Of a stretch of DNA of 47,730 nucleotides, positions 28,419 to 38,882 are shown in pieces (position 1 is the stretch's first letter; each line of letters begins with the position of its first letter). The notes under the pieces are model-generated. The model searched no databases. It saw nothing but the letters and a program-made list of their open reading frames with translations, and had not been told where the DNA came from. The stretch lies in the NCBI GenBank assembly GCA_947475735.1, contig CANJLQ010000018.1, positions 1 to 47,730 of the forward strand, in the 5' to 3' direction. A program made the position numbers and the translations under genes. The DNA comes from Caulobacteraceae bacterium. GTDB taxonomy: Bacteria; Pseudomonadota; Alphaproteobacteria; Caulobacterales; Caulobacteraceae.

Positions 28419-29576
28419 CTACTCGGCGGCTTCGAGGGCGGCGGTCTGCGCCGCGCGGGCGGCGTCCAGTTCGGCGGCCTTGTTCTCGACCATCGACACG
28501 ATCGTCTCGACCATCTCGGCATTGGCCAGTTTGTGGGCGATCTTGCCGTTCAGATAGACCATGCCCGACCCCGCGCCGCCGCCGGTGAAGCCGATGTCCG
28601 TGTACAGAGCTTCGCCCGGGCCGTTCACGACGCAGCCGATGATCGACAGGCTCATGGGCGTCGAGATGTGGGCCAGTCGTTCTTCCAGCACGCCCACGGT
28701 CTCGATGACGTTGAAGCCCTGACGCGCGCAGGATGGGCAGGCGATGATGTTGACGCCCCGGTGGCGCAGACCCAGCGACTTCAGGATGTCGAAGCCGACC
28801 TTGATCTCCTCGACCGGATCGGCGGCCAAGCTGACGCGAATGGTGTCGCCGATCCCGGCCCACAGCATGGAGCCCAGGCCGATCGCCGACTTGATCGTGC
28901 CCGACCGGAGCGGACCCGCCTCGGTCACGCCCAGATGCAGCGGGCAATCGATGGCCTCGGCCAGTTGCTGATAGGCGGCGACGGTCAGGAAGGGATCGGA
29001 CGCCTTCACCGAAATCTTGAATTCGTGGAAGTCGTGGTCCTGCAGGATGCGGGCGTGGCTCAGGGCGCTCTCGACCATGGCCTCGGGGCAGGGCTCGCCG
29101 TATTTCTCCAGCAACTCCTTTTCCAGGGAGCCGGCGTTGACGCCGATGCGCATGGAGCAGCCGTGGTCCTTGGCGGCCTGGATGACCTCGCGCACCCGGT
29201 CGGGGCTGCCGATGTTGCCGGGATTGATCCTCAGACAGGCCGCGCCCGCCTGGGCGGCCTCGATGCCGCGCTTGTAGTGAAAATGGATGTCGGCCACGAG
29301 CGGCACCCTGGCCTCGCGCGCGATCGTCTTGAACGCCGCCGTCGACTCCTCGTCGGGACACGAGACGCGGACGATGTCGGCCCCGGCCTCCTCCAGCTGG
29401 CGGATCTGGTCGATCGTCGCGGCCGCGTCCGTGGTCGGGGTGTTGGTCATCGACTGGACGCTGATCGGCGCGTCGCCGCCCACGGCGACCGAACCCACCA
29501 TGATCTGGCGGCTCTTGCGCCGTTCGATATGCCGCCAGGGGCGGATGTGACCGAGTGCGGAGGCGTCGTGGCTCAT
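28419..29576 (-). CDS. ispG: 4-hydroxy-3-methylbut-2-en-1-yl diphosphate synthase (flavodoxin-dependent type)
   Basis: IspG performs the penultimate step of the methylerythritol phosphate pathway, making HMBDP from MEcPP for isoprenoids such as undecaprenol and quinones. The 385-residue protein has the N-terminal TIM barrel ([31 protein letters not shown]). The [4Fe-4S] ligands lie in [12 protein letters not shown] and in [13 protein letters not shown]; three cysteines plus the conserved Glu of NGPGEA complete the site. ATG 29576 is used, not the longer open frame. It lies 54 bp downstream of rodZ in the same orientation. Confidence 0.97.
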   Translation of the reverse strand: MSHDASALGHIRPWRHIERRKSRQIMVGSVAVGGDAPISVQSMTNTPTTDAAATIDQIRQLEEAGADIVRVSCPDEESTAAFKTIAREARVPLVADIHFHYKRGIEAAQAGAACLRINPGNIGSPDRVREVIQAAKDHGCSMRIGVNAGSLEKELLEKYGEPCPEAMVESALSHARILQDHDFHEFKISVKASDPFLTVAAYQQLAEAIDCPLHLGVTEAGPLRSGTIKSAIGLGSMLWAGIGDTIRVSLAADPVEEIKVGFDILKSLGLRHRGVNIIACPSCARQGFNVIETVGVLEERLAHISTPMSLSIIGCVVNGPGEALYTDIGFTGGGAGSGMVYLNGKIAHKLANAEMVETIVSMVENKAAELDAARAAQTAALEAAE

Positions 29577-29630
29577 GGTCCGGCAATATAGGCGAGCGGC
29601 GAAGACAAGGCCATGACGCCCGCCTCGCAA

Positions 29631-30791
29631 TCAGCGCTGGGTGACCGCCGGGGTCTGGACGGTCTGTGTCGCTGTCGTCGTCTGGGTCAGGTTTGCCTGA
29701 GCGGCCGCGGACGCTCTCGCCGAAGCGGCCTGGGCGGCGACGGCCTCGGCCTCGGCCCGTGCGGCGGTCTGGCGGGCAAGGGCGGCGGCGCGGGTGTTCA
29801 GCTGGGCCAGGGGCGTCAGCACCGCCGGCAGGGCCCCGCCGTGCTCGCCGTTAAGATACACGTCGAACGCCGCGGGGTCCGACACGTCGATGGTGGCGGC
29901 GACGCCCGGTGGCGCGCGCCAGGCTTCTCCGGCGGCCAGTTGTCGGGCGAACAGCACCCGGCCGTCGGCCATGCGCACCACCAGGGCGGCGGCCTTCCTG
30001 GCCTGGAGCACGACCTGCGACGCCGACGCGCTGGCCCCATAGATCGCGCCGCGCGGATTGAAGGCGGCCTGAACCGGCGGGTCGTTGGCGGCGGCGGCCG
30101 CGGCCAAAGCCGCCGTGTCGGCCGGATCGATGCCGGTCAGCTGGGCCTCGAGCCCCGGCGTGACGTAGAGGGCCGGCGTGGTCTGGTCGGGCGGGGCGGG
30201 CAGGGGAGCTCCGACGCTGACGGGCTGCTGGCCGATCACGTCGCCCAGGCTCCAGCTCTCGGGCACTTCGGCGATATCGGACGGCTGCGGCGCGCGCATC
30301 AGGCTGACCCGCTGAAACACGTTCCAGCCGATGATCGAGACGGCGATCAGGACGACGGCCCCCACGATCCGGGGCGAATAGCGACGGACTTCCTCGAAGG
30401 CGATGCCGACCGGCGGCTGAAGCGGGACGGCACCGTCCGGCGTCTCGCGCTTGTAGCGTTCCACCGCCAGCTGTTCATCCAGGCCCAGGGCACCGGCATA
30501 GGCGCGGACGTAACCGATGGCGAAGACCCGCGACGGCAGGGCGGAGTGGTCGTTCTGTTCGAGCGCGCGCAGATAGCGTTCGTGAACCCGGGTGTCGGCG
30601 GCCAGCTCGGCGAGCGACCGCCCCGCGAGTTCTCGCGTCCGCTTCAGCCCATCGCCGAGAGTCGCCGCATCCGTGATTGAAGGCACAGGGTCCTTCCAAT
30701 CCGGATGAGACCGAAACTCGTCGGGGACATTCCCCGTATCCAGCGCCATGACGCCTTGCCCCACACTCTGCGTGGGGCTGACAGTCCCCAT
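29631..30791 (-). CDS. rodZ: RodZ-like cell-shape protein (helix-turn-helix plus DUF4115)
   Basis: RodZ links the MreB actin cytoskeleton to the cell-wall machinery. The N-terminal helix-turn-helix domain (DGLKRTRELAGRSLAELAAD, then HERYLRALEQNDHSALPSRV) precedes one transmembrane helix (IVGAVVLIAVSIIGWNVF, around residue 155). A periplasmic DUF4115-type beta domain (VVLQARKAAALVVRMADGRV ... VYLNGEHGGALPAVL) and an Ala-rich tail follow. The start is uncertain: ATG 30791 has GGGGA six bases before it, and ATG 30749 is also possible. It probably shares a transcript with ispG. Confidence 0.9.
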   Translation of the reverse strand: MGTVSPTQSVGQGVMALDTGNVPDEFRSHPDWKDPVPSITDAATLGDGLKRTRELAGRSLAELAADTRVHERYLRALEQNDHSALPSRVFAIGYVRAYAGALGLDEQLAVERYKRETPDGAVPLQPPVGIAFEEVRRYSPRIVGAVVLIAVSIIGWNVFQRVSLMRAPQPSDIAEVPESWSLGDVIGQQPVSVGAPLPAPPDQTTPALYVTPGLEAQLTGIDPADTAALAAAAAANDPPVQAAFNPRGAIYGASASASQVVLQARKAAALVVRMADGRVLFARQLAAGEAWRAPPGVAATIDVSDPAAFDVYLNGEHGGALPAVLTPLAQLNTRAAALARQTAARAEAEAVAAQAASARASAAAQANLTQTTTATQTVQTPAVTQR

Positions 30792-30941
30792 CGCCGATCC
30801 CCACACGGACCCGCCTAGCATAGCGCTGTGACGAAACCCGCTCGCCCTCGTGGGGATACCGAACTCGTCTTGTGGATAACTCATTTTGGCCGCTGGTTCA
30901 ACGTCTTGTTAAGCTTGTTCGCCGTCCCGAAAGGGAACGGT

Positions 30942-33215
30942 TCACAGACCGACGTTCAGTTTCCGGGCCAGACTCTCGATCTCGTTGCGCACCGAGCCGG
31001 CGGACGAGCCCAGCAGCTTGTCCATGCCACGTCGAGCGGCCTGCAGGTCGGTGGTCAGGATCATCCGCTTGACCGGCCCGACCCCCCCGGCCGGGGCCGA
31101 CAGGCGCGTAAAGCCCAGGCAGATCAGGGCGAAGGCCTCCAGCGGTCGCCCCGCCAGCTCGCCGCAGACCGACACGGGCGTGCCGGTCTCGGTGCAGGCC
31201 TTCTGGATCGACTGCAGGGCACGGAGCGCCGGGGGTGACAGGGGGTCATACCGATCCGACACCAGCGGATTGGTCCTGTCCGCCGCGTACATGTACTGAA
31301 ACAGGTCGTTTGACCCCACCGACACGAAGTCGGTCAGCGGCAGCAGCGCGTCCAGATGCCACAGCAGCGACGGGCATTCGATCATCGCCCCGACCCGCAG
31401 CCGCGCCGGCAGAGGACGCCCCCGCCGCCGGGCCCATTCGCACTCGACGTCGACCAGGTCCCGCGCGGCCCGGAACTCGTCGACCGTGGCGATCATGGGG
31501 AACATGACGCGCAGCTCCCGTCCCGCGCCCGCCGCCAGCAGCGCCCGCAGCTGGAGCCTCAGCAGGGACGGCCGGTCCAGACCCAGGCGGATGGCGCGTC
31601 GGCCCAGGGCCGGATTCTCCTCCCGCTCGGTCGTTTCCATATAGGGCAAGACCTTGTCGCCCCCGATGTCCAGCGTGCGGAAGGTGACGGGGCGGTCGCC
31701 GGCCGCGTCCAGCACCAGCTTGTACAGCGCCGTCTGGGTGTTCAGCCGGGGCAGTTCCTCGGACACCATGAACTGGAACTCGGTGCGGAACAGGCCGATG
31801 CCCTCCGCGCCCGTGGCGTCCAGGTTCTCCAGATCGACCGCGAGGCCCGCATTGGTCAGCAGGCTGATGCGCGTGCCGTCCAGGGTGACGGCGGGCGTGT
31901 CACGCAGCTTGGCGAACTCGGCCTGGCGCTGGTCGCGCAGGGCCATGCGGGTGCGCACCGAGTCCAGCATGTCCGGGCGGGGTCGCAGGTGCGCCTCGCC
32001 GGTCTCGCCGTCGACGATGACCAGGTCGCCCTCGCTCAGCCGGTCGCGCACGCCCTGCAGACGGCCGACGCAGGGAATCTGCAGCGCCCGGGCGACGATG
32101 GCGGCGTGGCTGGCCGCCGAGCCCTCCTCCATCAGCAGGCCGCGAATGCGGTCGCGCGGATATTCCAGCAGATCGGCCGGACCCAGGTTCCGCGCCACCA
32201 GGATGGCGTCGTCGGGCAGTTCGCGCTCGCCCGGGGTTTCCCCGCCCAGGACCCTCAGCAGCCGGTTGGCCAGGTCCTCGAAGTCGTGCAGCCGTTCCTT
32301 GATGTAGGGATCACGCGCCTGGGCGAAGCGGGCCCGGTGTTCGTTCCTGACCCGGTCGACCGCCGCCTCGGCCGTCAGGCCGCCCCGCACCGCCTCCTCC
32401 AGCGACCGGTTCCAGCCCCGGTCGTCGGCGAACATGCGGTAGGTTTCGAGCACTTCGAACGACTGGCCCGCCAGCTTGCCCTGACCGCCGTCCAGCAGGT
32501 CGTCGATGGACTTCTTGAGCGTGTTCAGGCCTTCGCGCAGCCGGATTTCCTCGACCTGCTGGTTCTCGGCCAGCAGGCGTTCGGGCGGCAAGGGCGCCTC
32601 GTGCAGGACGACGTGGCCGAACGCTAATCCTTCGGCAAACTTCTGGCCCTTGATCCGTTCGGGCCGGTGCGGCGCGACCTCGACGTCGCGCAGCTCCTCC
32701 TGGGCCAGCAGTTCGCCACTGGCCACCGTCTCGGCCAGGACCATGGCGATGGTCTGGATATCCTCGACCTCGTCGGGGTCGTAGCGGCGTTCGGACTTGT
32801 TCTGGACCACCAGCACGCCGATCGCCCGCCCGCCGCGCAGCAGGGGCGCGCCCAGGAAGGCGTGATAGGGATCTTCCCCCGTCTCTGGCCGATAGGCGAA
32901 GCTGGGATGGCTGGGGGCGTCCGAGAGGCTGATCGGCTGAGCCAGCCGCGCGACCTCGCCCACCAGGCCCTCGCCGGGTTTCAGCCGGGTGTTGTGCACG
33001 GCCGCCGGGTTCAGGCCCTGGGTGGCGAACAGCTCCAGCTCGCCTGAGGCGCGGCGCAGATAGATGGAACAGACCTCGGCGACCATCGACTGGGCGATGG
33101 TGCGCACGACCATGTCGAGCCGACCCTGCGCCGGGCCGCCGTCGGCCATCGCCTCGCGGATCTGGCGCAGGAGGACCCGCGGCCCCCTCGTCATCGCTCC
33201 GCCCGCTACGGCCAT
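30942..33215 (-). CDS. ptsP: PtsP, nitrogen-PTS phosphoenolpyruvate-protein phosphotransferase (EI-Ntr)
   Basis: EI-Ntr takes phosphate from phosphoenolpyruvate and passes it to NPr (PtsO) in the regulatory nitrogen PTS. The 757-residue protein has an N-terminal GAF domain, then the HPr-binding helical region. The phosphohistidine domain has its active His in GSAASHAAIVARA, and the C-terminal PEP-binding barrel shows LFRTEFQFM and SVCGELAGRP. ATG 33215 has AGGGAG a few bases upstream. It lies 46 bp after lysC on the same strand. A GC hairpin with a bulge at its 3' end (around 30917-30940) could terminate transcription weakly. Confidence 0.95.
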   Translation of the reverse strand: MAVAGGAMTRGPRVLLRQIREAMADGGPAQGRLDMVVRTIAQSMVAEVCSIYLRRASGELELFATQGLNPAAVHNTRLKPGEGLVGEVARLAQPISLSDAPSHPSFAYRPETGEDPYHAFLGAPLLRGGRAIGVLVVQNKSERRYDPDEVEDIQTIAMVLAETVASGELLAQEELRDVEVAPHRPERIKGQKFAEGLAFGHVVLHEAPLPPERLLAENQQVEEIRLREGLNTLKKSIDDLLDGGQGKLAGQSFEVLETYRMFADDRGWNRSLEEAVRGGLTAEAAVDRVRNEHRARFAQARDPYIKERLHDFEDLANRLLRVLGGETPGERELPDDAILVARNLGPADLLEYPRDRIRGLLMEEGSAASHAAIVARALQIPCVGRLQGVRDRLSEGDLVIVDGETGEAHLRPRPDMLDSVRTRMALRDQRQAEFAKLRDTPAVTLDGTRISLLTNAGLAVDLENLDATGAEGIGLFRTEFQFMVSEELPRLNTQTALYKLVLDAAGDRPVTFRTLDIGGDKVLPYMETTEREENPALGRRAIRLGLDRPSLLRLQLRALLAAGAGRELRVMFPMIATVDEFRAARDLVDVECEWARRRGRPLPARLRVGAMIECPSLLWHLDALLPLTDFVSVGSNDLFQYMYAADRTNPLVSDRYDPLSPPALRALQSIQKACTETGTPVSVCGELAGRPLEAFALICLGFTRLSAPAGGVGPVKRMILTTDLQAARRGMDKLLGSSAGSVRNEIESLARKLNVGL

Positions 33216-33261
33216 CCGGTCTCCCTGCCCACGTCCAAGATAGGGTGGGGTTCGACCAATC

Positions 33262-34536
33262 CTATACCGCTTCCAGCCCGTATGCCGAATGCAGGGCGCG
33301 CACGGCCAGTTCGGCATAGGCGGCGTCGATCAGGACGCTGATCTTGATCTCGGAGGTGGAGATGGCCTGGAACTTGACGCCCTTGTCGGCCAGCGCCCGG
33401 AACATGGTCTGGGCGACGCCGGCATGGCTGCGCATGCCCACCCCCACGACCGAGACCTTGGCCACGTCCTCGTCGACGCGGAGTTCCTCGAAGCCGATCT
33501 CGGCCTGGGCCGCGCGCATCAGATCGGCGGCGCGCTGAGCATCGCGGCGTCCGGTCGTGAACGTCAGGTTCACCGCGCCCTCGGTGCGGGCCTGGCTCTG
33601 CACGATCATGTCGACGTTGACGTTGGCCTCGGCCAGGCGGGTGAAGACGTCGGCCGGGGCGTCGGTGCGATCCGACAATCCCAGCAGGGTGATGCGGGCC
33701 TCGTCGCGGCTCATGGTGACACCGGACACGATGCGTTTTTCCACGATTTCCTCCTCGTCGCAGATCAGGGTGCCGGACTTCGGCGGAAGATTTCCGTGCT
33801 CGTCGGGCTCGACGAAGCTGGACAGGACACGCACCGGAACCCGCATCCCCATAGCCAGCTCGACCGAGCGGGTCTGCAGCACCTTGGCCCCCAAGGACGC
33901 CATCTCCAGCATCTCCTCATAGGAGACCTTCTCCAGCCGCCGCGCCCGGCTCTCGATGCGCGGGTCGGTCGTGTAGACGCCGTCCACGTCGGTGTAGATA
34001 TCGCAGGCGCAACCCAGCGCCGCCGCCACCGCCACGGCGGACGTATCCGACCCGCCACGGCCCAGAGTGGTGATCCGGCCACCGGGCGTCACGCCCTGGA
34101 AGCCCGGCACGACCACGATCTCTCCGCCGTCCACCGCATTGGCCAATGCGTCGCCGGGGATGTCCTCGATGCGGGCGCGGCCGTGGGCGTCGTCGGTGAG
34201 GATCGGCACCTGCCAGCCCATCATCGACCGGGCGCGAAACCCCATGTTCCTCAGCGTCAGGGCCAGCAGACCCGCCGTCACCTGCTCGCCCGAGGCGACG
34301 ACCACGTCGTACTCGTCGTCGGTCAGGGCAATGCCCGCGCCGGGCGGCCCCGCGCCGTCGGTCCAGGCCACCAGCTCGTTGGTCTTGCCCGCCATGGCCG
34401 AGACGACCACGGCCACCGCATGGCCGGCCCGCACCTCGGCGGCGACGATGCGGGCGGCGCGACGAATGCGCTCCAGATCGCCCATGGAGGTGCCGCCGAA
34501 CTTCATGACCAGGCGGGATGTCGTCGGCCGCGTCAT
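33262..34536 (-). CDS. lysC: Aspartate kinase
   Basis: LysC phosphorylates aspartate, the first step to lysine, threonine, methionine and diaminopimelate. The 424-residue monofunctional enzyme begins [20 protein letters not shown], the family's catalytic lysine/substrate loop. It has [14 protein letters not shown] and [11 protein letters not shown] in the kinase domain and tandem ACT domains after residue 260 ([40 protein letters not shown]), which carry lysine/threonine feedback control. It is followed by ptsP and is divergent from ubiG. Transcriptional regulation cannot be read from the short gap. Confidence 0.97.
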   Translation of the reverse strand: MTRPTTSRLVMKFGGTSMGDLERIRRAARIVAAEVRAGHAVAVVVSAMAGKTNELVAWTDGAGPPGAGIALTDDEYDVVVASGEQVTAGLLALTLRNMGFRARSMMGWQVPILTDDAHGRARIEDIPGDALANAVDGGEIVVVPGFQGVTPGGRITTLGRGGSDTSAVAVAAALGCACDIYTDVDGVYTTDPRIESRARRLEKVSYEEMLEMASLGAKVLQTRSVELAMGMRVPVRVLSSFVEPDEHGNLPPKSGTLICDEEEIVEKRIVSGVTMSRDEARITLLGLSDRTDAPADVFTRLAEANVNVDMIVQSQARTEGAVNLTFTTGRRDAQRAADLMRAAQAEIGFEELRVDEDVAKVSVVGVGMRSHAGVAQTMFRALADKGVKFQAISTSEIKISVLIDAAYAELAVRALHSAYGLEAV

Positions 34537-34594
34537 CGTGGCGGAAGTCTTCCTGTTGCGCGGGCCAAGGAAAAGGGGTTCACCCTGTCAGCCC

Positions 34595-35398
34595 ATGGCC
34601 GCTTCTAACGACCCGTCCGCGATGCGCAAACCCCCGAACGGTCAAGGTTTTGACGAGCGGGCACAAGGCTCGTCGATCGATCCCGCCGACGTCGCCCGCT
34701 TCTCGGCCCAGGCGGCGGAGTGGTGGGACGCCAGAGGGCCGTTCGCGCCCCTGCATAAGTTCAACCCGGCCCGCCTGTCTTTCATCCGCGAAACGGTCGC
34801 CGCGCGCTGCGGCCGGGACGCCCGCGCCATCCGCCCGTTCGATAGCCTCACCCTGATCGACATCGGCTGCGGCGGGGGGCTGGTGGCCGAGCCGATGCGG
34901 CGGATGGGCTTTGACGTCACCGCCATCGACGCCTCGTCCGAGAACATCGGCACCGCCCGCGCCCACGCCGAACAGATGGGCCTGGACATCGCCTATCGCG
35001 CGGCCACCGTCGAACAGATCGAGGCCGAGGGCGCGGGCCCATTCGACGTCGTCCTGGTGCTCGAGATCATCGAACACGTCGCCGATCCCGAGAGCTTCAT
35101 CCGCGCCTGTTCGCGCCTGATTGCCCCAGGCGGCCTGATGATCGTGGCCACCCTGAACCGGACCCTGAAGTCCCTGGCGCTGGGCAAGGTGGCCGCCGAA
35201 TACATCCTGCGCTGGGTCCCCGCCGGGACCCACGACTGGAACCAGTTCCTCAAGCCTGACGAGATCCGGCGCATGCTGTCCGAGGAGCCCCTGGCCGTCC
35301 ACGGGCCGTTCGGTCTGGCCTACAATCCACTGACGGATCGGTGGAGCGAGAGCGCCGACGCCGACGTCAACTTCATGATGGTCGCCGAGCGCGCCTAG
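34595..35398 (+). CDS. ubiG: Ubiquinone biosynthesis O-methyltransferase UbiG
   Basis: UbiG performs both O-methylations of ubiquinone synthesis using S-adenosylmethionine. The 267-residue protein has SAM motif [20 protein letters not shown] and motif [16 protein letters not shown]. Its family-typical N-terminal block reads [26 protein letters not shown], and LKFLKP-type residues (FLKPDEI) follow. ATG 34595 is assigned; ATG 34622 is an alternative, and no clear ribosome-binding site decides between them. The open frame continues upstream, antisense to lysC, and should be ignored. The stop overlaps the convergent M1-peptidase gene by 4 bp. Confidence 0.95.
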   Translation: MAASNDPSAMRKPPNGQGFDERAQGSSIDPADVARFSAQAAEWWDARGPFAPLHKFNPARLSFIRETVAARCGRDARAIRPFDSLTLIDIGCGGGLVAEPMRRMGFDVTAIDASSENIGTARAHAEQMGLDIAYRAATVEQIEAEGAGPFDVVLVLEIIEHVADPESFIRACSRLIAPGGLMIVATLNRTLKSLALGKVAAEYILRWVPAGTHDWNQFLKPDEIRRMLSEEPLAVHGPFGLAYNPLTDRWSESADADVNFMMVAERA

Positions 35399-37356
35399 GC
35401 GGCCGGCACCCCCACCACGTCGTCGACCGAGCCGCTGGTGACCGGGTGATAGCCCGGCCGCGCCTCGGCATAGATCCGCGTCGCGATCGGCCGGCCCCAG
35501 TCGCCTTCGGCCCACAGGCTGGTGAACAGCGGCAGGACGAACTTACGGCGTCCCTGCGTCGTCAGGAACCGCTCCAGCGTCGGCACCGCCGGCTGATAGC
35601 GATGGGCCACGGCGATCTGCAGCCAGGCGAACAGGACCTCGGCGTTGCCTTCGTTGGCCAGGTTCAGCGTGGTCTCCAGATCGGCCAGCTGCGCGGGGGT
35701 CAGCCAGTCGCGCGAGGCCGCCGCGCCCGTGGGACGCCAGGCGAGGAAATGCTGACGCTCCTGCGTCGACCAGCGCGACCAGGGAATGGCCGAGGCCGGA
35801 CCCTTTTCGACGAAGAAGGCCCGGGCGGAAGCGTCCACCGCGGTCAAGGCGGTCGAGACCGGGGCCTGGGCGTTCGATGGCAGGCCCGGCTGGTCGATCC
35901 ACTGTTCCAGCATCAACTGCTCTTCCAGGGCGGCATCGCCCTGGATCAGATTGGCGCGGATGTCGGCGAGGAAGCCGTCCGTCGTCATCGGCCGGAAGGC
36001 GTTTCGTTCGAAATAGCCCTTCAGCCAGGCGTCGAACCGCTCGCGGCCCACGATGCGCTCGATGGTCCTCAGGAAGGCCGCGCCCTTCTCATAGGCGACG
36101 TCGGTCAGGCCGTCGTCCGGGTCGCGCCCGGCCAGCTCCAGGCGCAGGCGGGTGTCGGCCGCGGGCAGGTCCGCCAGCGTCGTCTGCAGGTCGTTGAAGC
36201 CCAGCACCTGCAGCATCCGGGCGCGTTCGACGCCGTAGACCGCCTCCATGATGCGGTTCTCGAAATAGGTGGTGAAGCCCTCGTTCAGCCAGAAGTCGGC
36301 CCAGGTGGCATTGGTCACCAGATTGCCCGACCAGCTGTGCGCCAGCTCGTGGGCGACCAGGCTGACCAGCGACTTGTCGCCCGCCACGATCGTCGGGGTG
36401 GCGAAGGTCAGGCGCGGGTTCTCCATCCCGCCGAACGGGAAGGACGGCGGCAGGACCAGCAGGTCGTACCGGCCCCAGCGATAGGGGCCGTAGAGACCCT
36501 CGGCCGCATCGACCAGCTGGCGCAGTTCCGAGAACTCGGTGCGAGCCGCTTCCAGGCGCGACGGCTCGGTCCAGACGCCGACGTCCTCGCCGACCTCGGC
36601 GAAGGCCAGGTCCCCGACCGCCAGGGCGATCAGATAGGGCGGGACCGGGTTGGTCATGCGGAAGCGATAGCGGCGGGTGCCGTCCGAAGCCTCCTCGCCC
36701 TCAGGCGTCAGCATCTCGGCCGACATGACGGCCTTCAGGGCCTCCGGCACCGTGATGGTCGCAGAGTAGGTCTGGCGGATGCCGGGGCTGTCCTGGGTCG
36801 GGACCCAGGTGCGGGTCAGGATGGCCTGGCCCTGGCTGAACAGGAAGGGCTGCGCGCCGCCCGCCGTCTGGGCCGGGGTCAGCCACTGCAGGGCGGCGGC
36901 ATCGGGCCGGGTGGCATAGGTGACGACGATCTTCTGTGTATTCTCGGCCTCGAAGGCCGGCACGGTGATCGTCAGGGGACGACCCAGGATCGGATCGTCT
37001 TCCCCCAGCGCGAACGTCAGGGGCCGGCCGTCCGCGTCGGCGACGGAGCGGATGTCCAGATTGCGGGTGTCGAGGATGACCTGGGTCGCGCCGGGCTCGC
37101 CCGTCACGTCCAGCGTCGCGGTGCCGGACAGGGTTCGGGCCTCGAAGTCGGCCGTCAGGTCCAGATCAACGTGTTTCACGCGGGCGATCTGGGGCTGGGC
37201 GTAGGAGTGGATGTCACGCACGTAGTTCACCGGCGCAGTGGCCGACGCGGGCAGCGGGGGCATGTCGGACGCCTGTCCTCCGAGGCCGTCGCAGGCCGAG
37301 AGGGCGGCGGCCAGGGCGAGGGCCGAGGCCATGAGGGTCAGGCGGGCGCGAGACAT
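35395..37356 (-). CDS. M1-family zinc aminopeptidase lipoprotein
   Basis: The 653-residue gluzincin probably removes N-terminal residues from peptides in the periplasm or at the membrane. [22 protein letters not shown] is a lipoprotein signal with the acceptor cysteine at residue 22. The exopeptidase motif GGMEN spans 309-313, and the zinc site HELAH spans 336-340 with the third ligand Glu 359 in [11 protein letters not shown]. The C-terminal helical domain ([11 protein letters not shown] and after) resembles leukotriene A4 hydrolase/cold-active aminopeptidase ColAP. Three 9-bp tandem repeats lie 104-130 bp upstream of its start. Confidence 0.93.
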   Translation of the reverse strand: MSRARLTLMASALALAAALSACDGLGGQASDMPPLPASATAPVNYVRDIHSYAQPQIARVKHVDLDLTADFEARTLSGTATLDVTGEPGATQVILDTRNLDIRSVADADGRPLTFALGEDDPILGRPLTITVPAFEAENTQKIVVTYATRPDAAALQWLTPAQTAGGAQPFLFSQGQAILTRTWVPTQDSPGIRQTYSATITVPEALKAVMSAEMLTPEGEEASDGTRRYRFRMTNPVPPYLIALAVGDLAFAEVGEDVGVWTEPSRLEAARTEFSELRQLVDAAEGLYGPYRWGRYDLLVLPPSFPFGGMENPRLTFATPTIVAGDKSLVSLVAHELAHSWSGNLVTNATWADFWLNEGFTTYFENRIMEAVYGVERARMLQVLGFNDLQTTLADLPAADTRLRLELAGRDPDDGLTDVAYEKGAAFLRTIERIVGRERFDAWLKGYFERNAFRPMTTDGFLADIRANLIQGDAALEEQLMLEQWIDQPGLPSNAQAPVSTALTAVDASARAFFVEKGPASAIPWSRWSTQERQHFLAWRPTGAAASRDWLTPAQLADLETTLNLANEGNAEVLFAWLQIAVAHRYQPAVPTLERFLTTQGRRKFVLPLFTSLWAEGDWGRPIATRIYAEARPGYHPVTSGSVDDVVGVPAA

Positions 37357-37459
37357 GGGCGAACTCCGAAAGCGACGCGGCGCACCGAGCCCGGAAAGCG
37401 TGGCGGAATCAAGGGCCGGAGCTCGGGCGGACCCGGGCTCGCACGACGGAAAAACACAG

Positions 37460-37486
37460 TCTGAAACGTCTGAATCGTCTGAACGG
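37460..37486. repeat. Three tandem 9-bp repeats upstream of the M1-peptidase gene
   Basis: TCTGAAACG, TCTGAATCG and TCTGAACGG follow each other without gaps. They differ mainly at the last three positions. They lie in the 197-bp gap between the M1-peptidase start and the end of the exporter gene. The 9-bp period is close to one helical turn, which would suit cooperative binding by a regulator, but chance or slippage is also possible. Confidence 0.6.
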
Positions 37487-37553
37487 TCGCCTGTGCGAAG
37501 ACGGGACCCGCCGCATCGTTTCTAGCAGCCGCCGGCGTCAGAACTGGACGTGC

Positions 37554-38807
37554 TCAGGGTGTCGCGGCCATTGGGGCCGCGCTTTTCGCCACGAACAGCC
37601 GCCCCCGCTCGGCCAGCAGGACGAAGCCCAGGGCGATCAGGCCGCAGACGGTGATGCCGACGGCCATGGGGGTGACCGTGCCGTCGAACTGCTGGCCGAT
37701 GAACAGTCCGGCCAGAGACCCGAAGACGGTCGAGATGAAGCCCTGAGCCGAGGAGGCTGTGCCCGCGATATGGCCCATCGGCTCCATCGACATGGCGCCG
37801 AAGTTGCCGGCGAGGAAGCCGAAGCAGAACATCGTCAGACCTTGCAGTACGGCGAAGGTCCAGATCGTCTCGTGGCCCGTCAGGGTCACCAGAGCATGGA
37901 TGGCCGCGAAGCCGATGAAGCCCAACAGGGCGGTGTGCCCGATCATCCGCGAGCCCAGCCGCTCGACCAGGCGCGCGTTGGTGATGGCCGCCAACGCGAT
38001 GCCCGACGCGATCGCGGCAAAGGTGCCGGCGAACAGCTGGGGGGCCTCGAACACGTCGAAGAAGATCTGCTGCGACGAGTTGATGAAGGCGAACAGGGCC
38101 CCGGTGATGGCCGTCATGGCCAGGGTATAGCCGATGGACAGCCGGTTGGTCAGGGCCTCGCCGAACGCGCGCGCGATACGCCCGGCCTGGATCGGCTGGC
38201 GATGCTCGGGATGCAGGGTCTCGGGCAGGCGGAGCGCGATCCACAGGATGAGCGCCAACCCTGCGACGCCCAGCAGGCCAAAGATCGCCTCCCACGGTGC
38301 GACCGTCAGGATCAGCTGGCCAACCGTCGGCGCGATGATCGGGACGCCGAGGAAGACGAGGAAGCTCAGCGACATCACCCGCGCCATGGTCCGACCCGCG
38401 TACCGGTCGCGCACGATGGAGACCGCCAGCACTCGCGTCGCCGCCGTGCCCATGCCCTGGCCGACACGGGCCAGGATCAGCGTCTCGAAGCTGGGGGCCA
38501 GCATGGCGATCACGCTGAACACCACAAAGATCCCGATGCCCGCCAGGATCAGCGGCTTTCGGCCATAGCGGTCCGCCAGCGGCCCATAGACGATCTGCAG
38601 CGCGCCGAACCCCAGCAGATAGGCGGTGATCACCCATTGCCGACTGTTCTCGTTGGCGACCCCCAGAGCCTCGCCGATCTGGGGTAGGGCAGGCAGCATG
38701 ATGTCGATCGACAGGGCGTTGATCGCCATCATCGAGGCGATCAGGCACACGAATTCGGGAAAGCCGGGCCCTTTGGCGGCTGGGGAGGCGGCATCGGGGG
38801 AGGTCAT
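37554..38807 (-). CDS. Bcr/CflA-type multidrug MFS exporter
   Basis: The 417-residue protein is a 12-helix major facilitator. It begins with a cytoplasmic tail and a first helix, FPEFVCLIASMMAINALSID, followed by IMLPALPQIGEAL, the acidic segment characteristic of the Bcr/CflA group. The MFS loop motif PLADRYGRKPLILAG sits between helices 2 and 3, and GQGMGTAATRVLAVSIVRDR is the motif C-like region. Relatives expel bicyclomycin, chloramphenicol or other compounds by proton antiport; its substrate is unknown. A 7-bp perfect hairpin (38821-38827 with 38834-38840) just upstream could be a regulator site. Confidence 0.9.
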   Translation of the reverse strand: MTSPDAASPAAKGPGFPEFVCLIASMMAINALSIDIMLPALPQIGEALGVANENSRQWVITAYLLGFGALQIVYGPLADRYGRKPLILAGIGIFVVFSVIAMLAPSFETLILARVGQGMGTAATRVLAVSIVRDRYAGRTMARVMSLSFLVFLGVPIIAPTVGQLILTVAPWEAIFGLLGVAGLALILWIALRLPETLHPEHRQPIQAGRIARAFGEALTNRLSIGYTLAMTAITGALFAFINSSQQIFFDVFEAPQLFAGTFAAIASGIALAAITNARLVERLGSRMIGHTALLGFIGFAAIHALVTLTGHETIWTFAVLQGLTMFCFGFLAGNFGAMSMEPMGHIAGTASSAQGFISTVFGSLAGLFIGQQFDGTVTPMAVGITVCGLIALGFVLLAERGRLFVAKSAAPMAATP

Positions 38808-38820
38808 ATGAGCCAGATGC

Positions 38821-38840
38821 GCGTCGCCGGTTCGCGACGC
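38821..38840. promoter_or_regulatory. Inverted repeat upstream of the exporter gene
   Basis: The arms GCGTCGC and GCGACGC, with a 6-base spacer, lie 13 bp upstream of the exporter start. This is a plausible operator position. I could not link it to a known regulator, and high GC content makes such palindromes frequent. Confidence 0.3.
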
Positions 38841-38882
38841 AACCAGCGGGCCGTCACATATTGCAACTGCGAACGACGCGCG

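Noticed and set aside
30915..30945. Terminator of ptsP
   Set aside because: The hairpin is short and bulged with no T tract, so it was not listed as a feature.
30942..33215. Long plus-strand frames opposite ptsP
   Set aside because: They are shadows of a well-recognised gene.
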